A stretch of 59,551 nucleotides of DNA from Bacteroides sp. Lineage in GTDB: Bacteria; Bacteroidota; Bacteroidia; Bacteroidales; Bacteroidaceae. The position numbers and the translations under genes were made by a program. Numbering within the stretch: position 1 is the stretch's first letter; each line of letters opens with the position of its first letter. The stretch lies in contig JASLCG010000101.1 in assembly GCA_030151885.1 (NCBI GenBank), positions 1-59,551 of the forward strand. The letters are read 5' to 3'. The notes beneath the pieces were generated by a model. That model worked only from the letters and a program-made list of their open reading frames with translations, was not told where the DNA came from and searched no databases. Positions 1 through 8,650 of this stretch are shown here, one piece after another.

Positions 1-197
1 TCTTCCTTTTTAGACTGGCTAAGATATATGCATAAACATGACTCCCCATACTTTTGCTGGTGAGCCGAAAATTCACTCTTAATATAGACACATCCAACCC
101 CAATAATCCACAAATAAGAGCAAGCGTTACAAGCCTCCAAATACTCTAAGAAAGATAGAGTTATACTACATTTTAATAGGTCAAATAAAGCCCGAAA
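1..197. other. Left-edge region without an identifiable gene
   Basis: No gene can be assigned here. On the plus strand the first frame stops at TGA 61-63. On the minus strand an open frame containing an ATG at 49-47 runs off the left edge (reading MGSHVYAYILASLKRK), and another minus frame stays open over the whole stretch but lacks an ATG. I recognise neither product, and no tRNA cloverleaf or rpsT-like tail is visible. The stretch may hold the end or start of a gene outside the window, or be plain intergenic sequence. Confidence 0.3.
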
Positions 198-212
198 TTG
201 AGACTTTTTTAT

Positions 213-220
213 TATCTTTG
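213..220 (+). promoter_or_regulatory. Bacteroides-type -7 element for gyrB
   Basis: TATCTTTG matches the Bacteroidota -7 consensus TAnnTTTG exactly. No clear -33 TTTG lies 19-21 bases upstream. Transcription would begin near 227, which puts the upstream TTG at 198 outside the transcript and favours the ATG at 249 as the gyrB start. Confidence 0.6.
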
Positions 221-248
221 TTATAATAACAAATGTAAAAATCAAGCA

Positions 249-2207
249 ATGACCGAAGAACAAATTCAAGCAAATTCTAATTCGTACAAAGCGGATAGTA
301 TCCAAGTATTAGAAGGATTGGAAGCTGTTAGAAAACGTCCAGCCATGTATATTGGAGATATCAGTCTTAAAGGCCTGCATCACCTCGTATATGAAGTAGT
401 AGATAACTCTATCGACGAAGCTTTAGCTGGATATTGCGATCACATAGAGGTTACAATCAACAAAGATAATTCTATCACTGTCCAAGATAACGGACGTGGT
501 ATACCTACAGACTATCATGAGAAAGAACAAAGATCTGCTCTTGAAGTTGTTATGACTGTTTTACACGCTGGTGGTAAGTTTGACAAAGGTTCATATAAGG
601 TTTCTGGTGGACTACACGGTGTTGGTGTTTCTTGTGTTAATGCATTATCTTCTAAAATGGTTACAGAAGTAAGCCGCAATGGTATTGTATATGAACAAGA
701 ATATGCTTGTGGTAAGCCGCAATACGATGTAAGAGAAGTTGGCAAAACTGAAATAACAGGTACTAAACAAACTTTTTGGCCTGATCCTAATATCTTTACT
801 GTTCTAGAATATAAGTATGAAATTCTTGCAGCTAGAATGCGCGAATTAGCATTCTTGAACGCAGGTATTAGAATCACTCTAACAGACGAAAGAGATAGAC
901 AAGAAAATGGTGAATACAAAAGTGAAGTATTTGAATCCAAAGATGGGTTAAAAGAATTTGTTCGCTATATAGACTCTTCGAGAGAACACCTAATCAATGA
1001 TGTTATATACCTAAATACTGAGAAGCAAGGGACACCAATTGAAGTAGCTATTATGTACAATACTTCGTTTGCTGAAAACATTCACTCGTATGTTAATAAC
1101 ATCAATACTATTGAAGGGGGTACCCACTTAGCTGGATTTAGAAGAGCTCTTACAAGAACTCTTAAAAAATATGCAGAAGACAATAAACTTTTAGATAAAG
1201 TGAAGGTTGATATTGCAGGAGACGACTTTAGAGAAGGACTTACTGCTGTAATATCAATAAAAGTAGCTGAACCTCAATTTGAAGGACAAACCAAAACTAA
1301 ATTAGGTAATAATGAAGTAATGGGAGCAGTAGACCAAGCTGTTGGCGAAGCTCTTAATAACTACCTAGAAGAGCATCCTAAAGAAGCTAAAGTTATTGTT
1401 GATAAAGTTATTCTAGCTGCTACTGCAAGACATGCTGCCAGAAAAGCAAGAGAGCTAGTACAACGCAAATCACCTATGTCTGGTGGAGGATTACCTGGTA
1501 AATTAGCAGACTGTTCTGACAAGGATCCTGAAAGATGCGAACTCTTCCTTGTCGAGGGAGATTCTGCTGGTGGTACTGCAAAACAAGGAAGAGACCGTTC
1601 TTTTCAAGCAATTCTTCCTTTAAGAGGAAAAATTCTTAATGTAGAAAAAGCGATGTACCATAAGGCTCTTGAAAGTGAGGAAATACGTAATATATACACA
1701 GCTCTAGGAGTTACTATAGGTACAGAAGATGATAGTAAAGCTGCGAACTTAGAAAAACTACGTTACCACAAGATTATTATCATGACCGATGCTGATGTCG
1801 ATGGTTCTCACATTGACACACTAATTATGACATTCTTCTTTAGATATATGCCACAAATTATTCAAAATGGCTATCTATATATTGCTACACCACCACTTTA
1901 CTTATGTAGAAAAGGAAAACATGAAGAGTATTGTTGGACTGAAGATCAACGCTTAAACTTCATCAATCAATATGGTGGAGGTTCTGAAAGTGGTATTCAT
2001 ATTCAAAGATATAAAGGTCTTGGAGAGATGAATGCACAGCAATTATGGGATACTACTATGGATCCAGAACATAGAATTCTAAAACAAGTAACAATAGATA
2101 ATGCCTCTGACGCTGACAGAATATTCTCGATGCTAATGGGTGAAGATGTTGAACCTCGTAGGGAATTTATTGAGGAGAATGCAACTTATGCTAATATTGA
2201 CGCATAA
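249..2207 (+). CDS. gyrB: DNA gyrase subunit B
   Basis: ATP-hydrolysing subunit of DNA gyrase, which partners GyrA to introduce negative supercoils. The 652-residue protein shows the GHKL ATPase motifs at the N-terminus (the DNSIDEA helix, DNGRGIP, and the GGLHGVGVS loop). It also has a TOPRIM domain with its metal-binding Glu in VEGDSAGG near residue 436 and the Asp triad in TDADVDGSH near residues 514-518. The C-terminus ends with the RYKGLGEMN block and a short tail. The length is that of the compact GyrB type lacking the E. coli-type insertion. The frame is open from a TTG at 198, but the ATG at 249 is preferred because it follows the -7 element at 213-220. The gene is monocistronic, closed by a perfect palindrome after its stop. 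GyrB over ParE is chosen from overall motif similarity; no gyrA is in the window. Confidence 0.96.
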   Translation: MTEEQIQANSNSYKADSIQVLEGLEAVRKRPAMYIGDISLKGLHHLVYEVVDNSIDEALAGYCDHIEVTINKDNSITVQDNGRGIPTDYHEKEQRSALEVVMTVLHAGGKFDKGSYKVSGGLHGVGVSCVNALSSKMVTEVSRNGIVYEQEYACGKPQYDVREVGKTEITGTKQTFWPDPNIFTVLEYKYEILAARMRELAFLNAGIRITLTDERDRQENGEYKSEVFESKDGLKEFVRYIDSSREHLINDVIYLNTEKQGTPIEVAIMYNTSFAENIHSYVNNINTIEGGTHLAGFRRALTRTLKKYAEDNKLLDKVKVDIAGDDFREGLTAVISIKVAEPQFEGQTKTKLGNNEVMGAVDQAVGEALNNYLEEHPKEAKVIVDKVILAATARHAARKARELVQRKSPMSGGGLPGKLADCSDKDPERCELFLVEGDSAGGTAKQGRDRSFQAILPLRGKILNVEKAMYHKALESEEIRNIYTALGVTIGTEDDSKAANLEKLRYHKIIIMTDADVDGSHIDTLIMTFFFRYMPQIIQNGYLYIATPPLYLCRKGKHEEYCWTEDQRLNFINQYGGGSESGIHIQRYKGLGEMNAQQLWDTTMDPEHRILKQVTIDNASDADRIFSMLMGEDVEPRREFIEENATYANIDA

Positions 2208-2237
2208 TCTACAGACACAATTTTACAATTTATAAAT

Positions 2238-2275
2238 AGAAAGGGCGATATATAATATTATATATCGCCCTTTCT
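2238..2275. terminator. Bidirectional terminator palindrome
   Basis: A perfect 38-bp palindrome (two 19-base arms beginning AGAAAGGGCGATATATAAT) sits between the convergent ends of gyrB (stop 2207) and the DUF3109 gene (stop 2277). The arms combine a GC-rich base with an AT-rich tip, so the same hairpin could end transcription from both sides. Confidence 0.85.
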
Positions 2276-2276
2276 G

Positions 2277-2870
2277 TTATTTATCTTTAGGTAAGTACCC
2301 TTGTTCTTTTAACTCTTCTACAGCTATTTCTAGCTCTTTATACCAAGCTTCACCAAATTTCCTAACTAGTGGTTCTTTTAGAAACTTATACACAGGAACA
2401 CCCTCTTTATTACCTAAAACAACAGCTGCTTTACAAACTTGCCAACGATGATAGTTCACAGCTTTAAAAGCTCCATAATCTGCTATACGAATAGGATATA
2501 AATGACATGAAATTGGTTTATAAAAATCAGTTTTACCTGCTCTATAAGCTTTTTCGATAGCACAATAACACATTCCCTTATCATCATAACAGGTAAAGAC
2601 ACAGTCTTTGCCATTAACTATCGAAGTAACAGTATCGCCATCTTCATCTTTATAAACAACACCCTGCTTATTAATAACTTCTTTAGCATTATCAGCTAAG
2701 TCATCCCAAACTAAAGGCAACACATCCTCTAACTTTTTAACTTCTTCATCTTCTACTGGAGCCCCAGCATCTCCTTCAATGCAACAAGCACCTTTACATG
2801 CGCCTAAATCGCAAATAAACCTCTCTTTAAGTACGTCTAAACTAACGACTATATCATCTATTTGTATCAT
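2277..2870 (-). CDS. DUF3109 family Cys-rich protein
   Basis: A 197-residue protein of the DUF3109 family, related to the YkgJ-type Cys-rich proteins thought to bind metal or an Fe-S cluster. The function is unknown. Visible Cys motifs are CDLGACKGACC near the N-terminus, a central CVFTCYDDKGMCYC block, and CHLYP further on, giving enough cysteines for two metal centres. The frame is open up to 2900, but the first ten codons of that longer version lie inside the gpmI terminator hairpin. The shorter start MIQIDDIVVS at 2870 also matches the family N-terminus as I recall it, so it is preferred. The gene lies downstream of gpmI and may be reached by read-through; I see no -7 box of its own. Confidence 0.85.
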   Translation of the reverse strand: MIQIDDIVVSLDVLKERFICDLGACKGACCIEGDAGAPVEDEEVKKLEDVLPLVWDDLADNAKEVINKQGVVYKDEDGDTVTSIVNGKDCVFTCYDDKGMCYCAIEKAYRAGKTDFYKPISCHLYPIRIADYGAFKAVNYHRWQVCKAAVVLGNKEGVPVYKFLKEPLVRKFGEAWYKELEIAVEELKEQGYLPKDK

Positions 2871-2886
2871 AACCTCAATTATATAA

Positions 2887-2918
2887 TTAAGCCCCTGCAA
2901 TTACTTGCAAGGGCTTAA
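2887..2918 (-). terminator. gpmI terminator hairpin
   Basis: Inverted repeat TTAAGCCCCTGCAA / TTGCAAGGGCTTAA with a four-base loop and one imperfect pair, 23 bases past the gpmI stop. It ends just before the DUF3109 start and decides between that gene's two possible start codons. Confidence 0.75.
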
Positions 2919-2940
2919 CAGTTATATTAATTGCCCTATT

Positions 2941-4452
2941 TTAAATAAGAGCATTACCTGTCATCTCTTCTGGAGCATTAATGTCCATTATCTTTAAGAT
3001 AGAAGGAGCTACATCAGCTAATCTACCATTCTTAATATCAACATTTTTCTTGTCAGTAACATATACAAATGGAACTGGATTTAATGAATGTGCAGTGTTA
3101 GGAGATCCATCATTATTAACAGCATTATCAGCATTACCATGATCAGCAATAATTATAGCTTCATAACCAGTGGCTTTTGCAGCCTCAATAGTCTCTTTAA
3201 GACATGCATCTACTGCAACTACTGCTTTTTCAATAGCCTCATACACACCTGTATGACCTACCATATCACCATTAGCATAATTAACAACTATAAAATCATA
3301 TTTATCTGACTTAATAGCTTCTACCAATTTATCTTTCACTTCAAAAGCACTCATTTCTGGTTGTAGGTCATATGTAGCAACCTTTGGAGAAGGAACTAAG
3401 ATACGATCTTCTTTGTCGTAAGGTAATTCACGTCCACCATTGAAGAAGAATGTTACGTGAGCATATTTTTCTGTTTCAGCAATATGCAATTGATTAAGAC
3501 CTTTAGCAGAAATGTATTCTCCAAGCGTGTTTTGTACATTTTCTTTATCAAATAATACATGTACTCCTTCAAATGAAGAGTCGTATGGAGTCATACAGTA
3601 GAATTGAAGTGCTGGAATAGTTTTCATTCCAAACTCTGGCATATCTTTTTGTGTCAAGACAAAAGTCAATTCTTTGGCACGGTCATTTCTATAGTTAAAG
3701 AAAATAACAACATCACCTTCTTTAATTTTACCATCTACATTTGCATTCACAATAGGTTTGATAAACTCATCAGTAACGCCTTCTGCATATGAACTTTCAA
3801 TTGCTTCTACTATAGATTTAGCTTTAACACCTGTTCCGTTAACCAATAAATCATAAGATTCTTTTACTCTTTCCCAACGTTTATCTCTATCCATTGCATA
3901 ATAACGTCCTATAACAGTAGCAATCTTACCTGCTGAGTTACTGCAATGTTCTTCTAACTTTTCAATAAAACCTTTACCACTTTTAGGGTCAGTATCACGA
4001 CCATCCATAAAGCAGTGAATAAATGTATTATCAATTTCATACTCTTTTGCAATATCACACAGTTTAAACAAGTGATCTAAAGAACTATGTACACCTCCAT
4101 CAGAAGTTAACCCCATAAAATGTACACTCTTATTGTTCTCTTTTGCATAAGTAAATGCTGAAACAATCCCTGGATTTTTCAATATAGAACCATCAGCACA
4201 TGCACGGTTAATCTTTACTAGGTCTTGGTAAACTACTCTTCCTGCACCAATATTTAAGTGACCAACTTCGGAATTCCCCATTTGGCCATCAGGAAGCCCT
4301 ACATTCTCTCCACTAGCTTCTAATTGAGAGTTTGGATAGTTCTCAACTAAATAGTCCCAGTAAGGAGTAGGTGTATTAAAAATAACATCTTCTTTACCTT
4401 TGTCTCCGATGCCCCAGCCATCAAGGATAACTAATAGTGCTTTCTTTTTCAT
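2941..4452 (-). CDS. gpmI: 2,3-bisphosphoglycerate-independent phosphoglycerate mutase
   Basis: Cofactor-independent phosphoglycerate mutase, interconverting 3- and 2-phosphoglycerate in glycolysis and gluconeogenesis in the cytoplasm. At 503 residues it has the normal iPGM length. It opens with the metal-binding Asp in ILDGWGIG and carries the phospho-serine nucleophile in GNSEVGHLNIGAGR near residue 60. The C-terminal metal-binding block reads IADHGNADNA followed by TAHSLNPVPF, as expected for the alkaline-phosphatase superfamily fold with two Mn ions. A strong -7 box lies 42 bases upstream and a terminator follows, so the gene is probably its own transcript. Confidence 0.96.
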   Translation of the reverse strand: MKKKALLVILDGWGIGDKGKEDVIFNTPTPYWDYLVENYPNSQLEASGENVGLPDGQMGNSEVGHLNIGAGRVVYQDLVKINRACADGSILKNPGIVSAFTYAKENNKSVHFMGLTSDGGVHSSLDHLFKLCDIAKEYEIDNTFIHCFMDGRDTDPKSGKGFIEKLEEHCSNSAGKIATVIGRYYAMDRDKRWERVKESYDLLVNGTGVKAKSIVEAIESSYAEGVTDEFIKPIVNANVDGKIKEGDVVIFFNYRNDRAKELTFVLTQKDMPEFGMKTIPALQFYCMTPYDSSFEGVHVLFDKENVQNTLGEYISAKGLNQLHIAETEKYAHVTFFFNGGRELPYDKEDRILVPSPKVATYDLQPEMSAFEVKDKLVEAIKSDKYDFIVVNYANGDMVGHTGVYEAIEKAVVAVDACLKETIEAAKATGYEAIIIADHGNADNAVNNDGSPNTAHSLNPVPFVYVTDKKNVDIKNGRLADVAPSILKIMDINAPEEMTGNALI

Positions 4453-4493
4453 ATTCTATTCTTTATTTATTGATATTGCAAAATTTACAACTG

Positions 4494-4501
4494 CAAAGGT
4501 A
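4494..4501 (-). promoter_or_regulatory. Bacteroides-type -7 element for gpmI
   Basis: Minus-strand TACCTTTG, an exact TAnnTTTG match 42 bases upstream of the gpmI ATG. The 4453-4565 intergenic stretch holds nothing else recognised; no clear -33 TTTG and no rnhB terminator are visible. Confidence 0.65.
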
Positions 4502-4565
4502 CAAAAAACAGCGATTATAACGATACATATCAAGTTCGTATTACACTATATCTTAAGCTTATCTA

Positions 4566-5165
4566 TTAAAAAAGTTTAAGTTGTGTATCTCCTAATAAGT
4601 TAAATGTTTGTCTATGCATTTCTGTTGCTCCATAATTTACAATCCCCTCTCTATGCTTCTTAGTAGGATACCCTTTATTATGTTCCCAATCATACATAGG
4701 GTATTTTTCAGCGGCTTTAAGCATATAATCATCTCTATAGGTCTTTGCTAAAATAGATGCTGCTGCAATAGACATAAATTTAGCATCACCCTTGACAACA
4801 GTTGTATGTGGAATTTTTGCATGTTTATTAAAACGATTTCCATCAATAAGCAAATGATCTGGCACAATTTTCAGCATATCTACAGCTCTATGCATCGCTA
4901 GAAAGGAGGCATTTAGAATGTTTATTTTATCAATTTCTTTAACTGTAACCATAGCCACTGCATATGATAAAGCCTCTTTCTCTATTATTGAACGGAGCTT
5001 ATACCTGTTCTTTTCAGTCAGTTGCTTCGAATCATTTAGTAACTCATTGGTGAAGTTTTTAGGTAAAATTACTGCAGCTGCAAATACTGGTCCTGCAAGA
5101 CATCCCCTACCTGCCTCATCACAGCCAGCTTCAATACGATTCTCTTCAAGAAATAATTTTAGCAT
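4566..5165 (-). CDS. rnhB: Ribonuclease HII
   Basis: Removes RNA from RNA-DNA hybrids and single ribonucleotides from DNA. The 199-residue protein starts with the RNase HII hallmark GCDEAGRGCLAGPV (first Asp-Glu pair), then a DGNRF segment (third acid), the KGDA block, and ASILAKTYRD carrying the last Asp. All catalytic acids are therefore present, unlike the RNase H1 homologue at 40164. It lies alone between the sufS terminator and the gpmI promoter, transcribed in the same direction. Confidence 0.95.
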   Translation of the reverse strand: MLKLFLEENRIEAGCDEAGRGCLAGPVFAAAVILPKNFTNELLNDSKQLTEKNRYKLRSIIEKEALSYAVAMVTVKEIDKINILNASFLAMHRAVDMLKIVPDHLLIDGNRFNKHAKIPHTTVVKGDAKFMSIAAASILAKTYRDDYMLKAAEKYPMYDWEHNKGYPTKKHREGIVNYGATEMHRQTFNLLGDTQLKLF

Positions 5166-5181
5166 TTTTATCTGTAAAAAT

Positions 5182-5222
5182 AAACGCTGTATATCAGCCC
5201 AATTTGGCTAATAACAGCGTTT
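5182..5222 (-). terminator. Terminator after sufS
   Basis: AAACGCTGT and ACAGCGTTT arms enclose a smaller AGCC/GGCT hairpin. The structure lies between the sufS stop (5244) and the rnhB start (5165) and ends the rimP-to-sufS block. Confidence 0.7.
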
Positions 5223-5243
5223 GAATATATGTATTTATTGTAA

Positions 5244-6455
5244 TCAGAACATTTTAGAGACTCTTTCAACACCTCTTACTAAGATATCTACCTCTTCTTT
5301 TGTATTGTATAAACCAAAAGAAGCTCTTACAGTACCTTCTATTCCTAGCCTAGCCATTAAAGGTTGGGCACAATGGTGACCAGTTCTTACAGCTATACCG
5401 AGCCTATCAAGTAAAGTTCCCATATCAAAGTGATGAATATTCTTAACTAAAAAAGAAACAACACTAGTCTTATCTTTAGCTGTTCCTATCAAACGCATTC
5501 CATCAATCTTTGATAATTCTTGCATCGCATACGTAGTTAACATACGTTCATGCTCTTCAATTTTATCAAGACCAATAGCATTTACATAGTCCAATGCTTT
5601 TGCAAAACTATGGCTACCCACAAAATCAGGAGTCCCTGCTTCAAACTTATATGGTAATTCGTTGAAAGTTGTCTTCTCAAAACTTACAGTAGAAATCATC
5701 TCTCCACCTCCTTGATATGGAGGAAGTTTTTCCAAATACTTTTCTTTACCATAAAGTACACCAATCCCAGTCGGTCCATAAACCTTATGTGCAGAAAAAA
5801 CATAAAAGTCAGCATCTAGTTCTTGGACATCTACCTGAGTATGTGGCACTGCTTGGGCTCCATCAATTAAAACTGGAATATCTTGCGCATGTGCTATTTG
5901 AATAATCTCTTCAACAGGGTTTACAGTTCCTAACACATTTGAAACGTGTGTTATACTAACCAACTTAGTACGTTCGTTAATTAACTCTTTAAACGAGTCT
6001 AAAATTAGCTCTCCACTATCAGTTATAGGAATTACTCGTAATTTTATACCCTTACGCATTTCTAATAGTTGCCAAGGGACGATATTACTATGATGTTCCA
6101 TCTCTGAAACTATAATTTCATCACCTGCCTTTAAAAAAGCCTCTCCGAAACAAGATGCTACTAAATTTATAGACTCAGTAGTACCACGAGTAAATATAAC
6201 TTCACCTATGGAGTTCGCATTAATATGCTGTCTTACAATTTCACGAGCTTGTTCATGTAAGTCAGTAGCCTTTTGAGACAGATAATGCACTCCCCTATGC
6301 ACATTAGCATTGACAGTATAATACTCATCTACTAAAGCCTCTACAACAACCTTTGGTTTCTGAGTTGTCGCACCATTATCTAAGTAAACAAGAGGTTTCC
6401 CATACACCTCACGAGCTAATATGGGAAACTCTTTTCTTATTTCATTTAAGTTCAT
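5244..6455 (-). CDS. sufS: Cysteine desulfurase SufS
   Basis: PLP-dependent cysteine desulfurase that takes sulfur from L-cysteine as a persulfide and hands it to the SufBCD scaffold for Fe-S cluster assembly. The 403-residue protein has the PLP lysine in FSAHKVYGPTG and the active-site cysteine in RTGHHCAQP, the short-loop SufS arrangement. The open frame extends to 6494, but that version overlaps the sufD 3' end. The start MNLNEIRKEF at 6455 leaves an 8-base gap after sufD and fits the family N-terminus. It is the last gene of the suf operon. No SufE or SufU partner is seen in the window. Confidence 0.95.
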   Translation of the reverse strand: MNLNEIRKEFPILAREVYGKPLVYLDNGATTQKPKVVVEALVDEYYTVNANVHRGVHYLSQKATDLHEQAREIVRQHINANSIGEVIFTRGTTESINLVASCFGEAFLKAGDEIIVSEMEHHSNIVPWQLLEMRKGIKLRVIPITDSGELILDSFKELINERTKLVSITHVSNVLGTVNPVEEIIQIAHAQDIPVLIDGAQAVPHTQVDVQELDADFYVFSAHKVYGPTGIGVLYGKEKYLEKLPPYQGGGEMISTVSFEKTTFNELPYKFEAGTPDFVGSHSFAKALDYVNAIGLDKIEEHERMLTTYAMQELSKIDGMRLIGTAKDKTSVVSFLVKNIHHFDMGTLLDRLGIAVRTGHHCAQPLMARLGIEGTVRASFGLYNTKEEVDILVRGVERVSKMF

Positions 6456-6463
6456 TATTCGAG

Positions 6464-7813
6464 TTATTTTTGGCAATGTGCACAACCTGCACAAGCTCCT
6501 AATTCTCCTCTAAATCTTTTTTCTACTAAAATATGTAGTCTCTCTTTTAGAGGCTCTATAGAGATTGTATCAATCACTTCATTAACAAAAGCAAACATTA
6601 ATAATAGTTTACCTTCGTGTTCTGCAATACCTCGTGCACGCATATAAAATAGAGCAGACTCATCTAACTGTCCCACAGTTGCACCATGCCCACATCTCAC
6701 ATCATCTGCATAAATTTCTAATTGTGGACGTGCATACATACGTGCATCTTTAGTTAAACAAATATTTCTATTAATCTGCTCTGAGTTAGTTTTTTGAGCA
6801 TCAGGTCTTACCAAAATCATTCCCGTAAATGCACCAGTAGCATGGTCATCTAGTACATTCTTAAACAACTCACTACTAGTACAGTTTGGTACAGCATGAT
6901 CAATTAGTGTTGTATTATCAACATGTTGATTTTTATCTGCAATAGACATACCGTGACAGTCAACATGAGCACCTTGACCAGCTAATACCACTTCTGTAGT
7001 ATTTCTTGTCACACCATTGTGTAAAGTCATGTTATTAACAAGAACATTACTATTGGCTTCTTGGTGCACATAAATATTATTAAATCTAGCTGTTTTAGTA
7101 TGTGTTTCTTCCAACTCATAAAAATCCACATGAGCATTTTCTCCTACAAATATCTCTGTTACGTGAGTTCCTAAAAAGTTTACATCATCTACTGCATGAT
7201 TACAAACTAGAAGTTTAGCTTGTGCATTAGCTTCAACAATAACTAAAATACGTCTATTATACATTAAATCTACGTCAGCTCTTAAGATATCTATAAGCTG
7301 AATAGGTGTATCTACTATCACGTTTTTAGGTACATATAATAAAACACCATCTTGAGCTAAAGCAGTATTTATCGCGACTAATGCATCTTTAGATGTTTTT
7401 GCTAATTTACCATAGTAGTTTTTAAGTAAATCTGGATGTTCTTCAGAAAGTTTTTTTAGACTTCCGTACAAGACCCCTTTAGGTAATAAATTCTCCTTTT
7501 TAATGTTAGGGTAAAATGCATCATTAATCATAAATGATTGTACTGTGTCTAAGTTAGGGACATCGCATTTAAACACCTCTTCAGGATTCGCAGGAATATC
7601 TAACCTTTTTAAGTTTACACCAAAATCTGGTTCAAAATACTTCTCTACATTTGTATACTTAAAGCTTTCAAGCTTTTTAGTAGGTAAACCTAAACCCTCA
7701 AAGTCTGAGATAGCTTGTTCTCTTAAATCATTAAAAAGTGACGAGCTATTCTTGTTTAATAATACTTTTGCTTGAGAGTAAAGATCTATATATTGTTTAG
7801 CAACTTTACTCAT
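6464..7813 (-). CDS. sufD: Fe-S cluster assembly protein SufD
   Basis: Scaffold subunit that pairs with SufB and the ATPase SufC to build Fe-S clusters. The 449-residue sequence has the beta-helical SufBD core: repeated short strands in the middle, then a conserved block with SSELFKNVLDDHA and DDVRCGHGATVGQLD carrying the conserved His. The C-terminus ends in an unusual cysteine cluster, CAGCAHCQK, spaced CxxCxxC. The gene starts 2 bases after the sufC stop and is followed closely by sufS, so translation of the operon is probably coupled. Confidence 0.94.
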   Translation of the reverse strand: MSKVAKQYIDLYSQAKVLLNKNSSSLFNDLREQAISDFEGLGLPTKKLESFKYTNVEKYFEPDFGVNLKRLDIPANPEEVFKCDVPNLDTVQSFMINDAFYPNIKKENLLPKGVLYGSLKKLSEEHPDLLKNYYGKLAKTSKDALVAINTALAQDGVLLYVPKNVIVDTPIQLIDILRADVDLMYNRRILVIVEANAQAKLLVCNHAVDDVNFLGTHVTEIFVGENAHVDFYELEETHTKTARFNNIYVHQEANSNVLVNNMTLHNGVTRNTTEVVLAGQGAHVDCHGMSIADKNQHVDNTTLIDHAVPNCTSSELFKNVLDDHATGAFTGMILVRPDAQKTNSEQINRNICLTKDARMYARPQLEIYADDVRCGHGATVGQLDESALFYMRARGIAEHEGKLLLMFAFVNEVIDTISIEPLKERLHILVEKRFRGELGACAGCAHCQK

Positions 7814-7815
7814 AA

Positions 7816-8568
7816 TTACTCTCCTAAATCTTTCTTAATCCAATCGTAGCCTTTTTCTTCAAGTTCTAAAGCCAGTTCTGGACCACCTGTTTTTACTATT
7901 TTTCCATTATATAAAACATGTACAATATCAGGTTTTATATAATCTAGCAAGCGCTGGTAGTGAGTAATAACTATAGTACTCTTTTCTGGAGATTTTAGCT
8001 TATTAACACCTTCTGCTACTACTCGAAGAGCATCAATATCAAGTCCTGAATCCGTTTCATCAAGAATACTTAATTTAGGCTCAAGCATTGCCATTTGAAA
8101 TATTTCATTTTTCTTTTTTTCACCGCCAGAGAACCCCTCATTTACAGCTCTATTCGCTAATTTATTATCTAACTCAACTAAAGCTCTTTTCTCTCTCATT
8201 AACTTCAAGAATTCACTCGCTGTTAGTGGCTCAAGGTTTCTATATTTACGCTGTTCATTAACAGCAGATCTCATAAAATTAACCATACTAACACCTGGAA
8301 TTTCAACTGGGTATTGAAAGCTTAGAAAAATTCCTTCATGACTGCGGTCTTCTGGACTTAGTTCTAACAAGTCTTTACCAGTAAATTCTACAGAACCTTT
8401 TGTTACCTCAAAGTTAGGATTACCAACAAGAACACTACTCAAAGTACTCTTACCAGAACCATTTGGTCCCATGATTGCATGAATCTCACCAGGTTTCACC
8501 TCTAGGTTAATACCCTTTAATATCTCTTTACCATTTATATTGGCATGTAAATCTTTTATCTTTAACAT
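7816..8568 (-). CDS. sufC: Fe-S assembly ATPase SufC
   Basis: Cytoplasmic ABC-type ATPase of the SufBCD complex, not a transporter. The 250-residue protein has Walker A GPNGSGKST near residue 35, the SufC-type signature FSGGEKKKNEIFQ, Walker B LSILDETDSGLD, and the switch His in ITHYQRLL. Normal length. It is separated by 82 bases from sufB upstream and by 2 bases from sufD downstream. Confidence 0.97.
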   Translation of the reverse strand: MLKIKDLHANINGKEILKGINLEVKPGEIHAIMGPNGSGKSTLSSVLVGNPNFEVTKGSVEFTGKDLLELSPEDRSHEGIFLSFQYPVEIPGVSMVNFMRSAVNEQRKYRNLEPLTASEFLKLMREKRALVELDNKLANRAVNEGFSGGEKKKNEIFQMAMLEPKLSILDETDSGLDIDALRVVAEGVNKLKSPEKSTIVITHYQRLLDYIKPDIVHVLYNGKIVKTGGPELALELEEKGYDWIKKDLGE

Positions 8569-8590
8569 AATATAAATCTATTATATTGGG

Positions 8591-8608
8591 ATTCAGATTT
8601 CTCTGAAT
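8591..8608 (-). other. Small intercistronic hairpin between sufB and sufC
   Basis: ATTCAG and CTGAAT arms with a six-base loop inside the only sizeable gap (82 bases) of the suf operon. It lacks a T-run, so a processing or stability element is more likely than a terminator. The pairing is short and may be chance. Confidence 0.3.
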
Positions 8609-8650
8609 GATATATCTAATTATTAAAATTTATCGTAAAATGTTTATCAA

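Noticed and set aside
198..248. TTG start for a longer GyrB
   Set aside because: The -7 box at 213-220 lies inside the extra codons, so the TTG would not be transcribed; the ATG at 249 matches the usual GyrB start.
2871..2900. Longer N-terminus for the DUF3109 protein
   Set aside because: The extra codons form part of the gpmI terminator hairpin.
4918..5211. Plus-strand ORF of 97 codons over rnhB
   Set aside because: It lies antisense to a clear RNase HII gene with intact motifs and has no recognisable domain.
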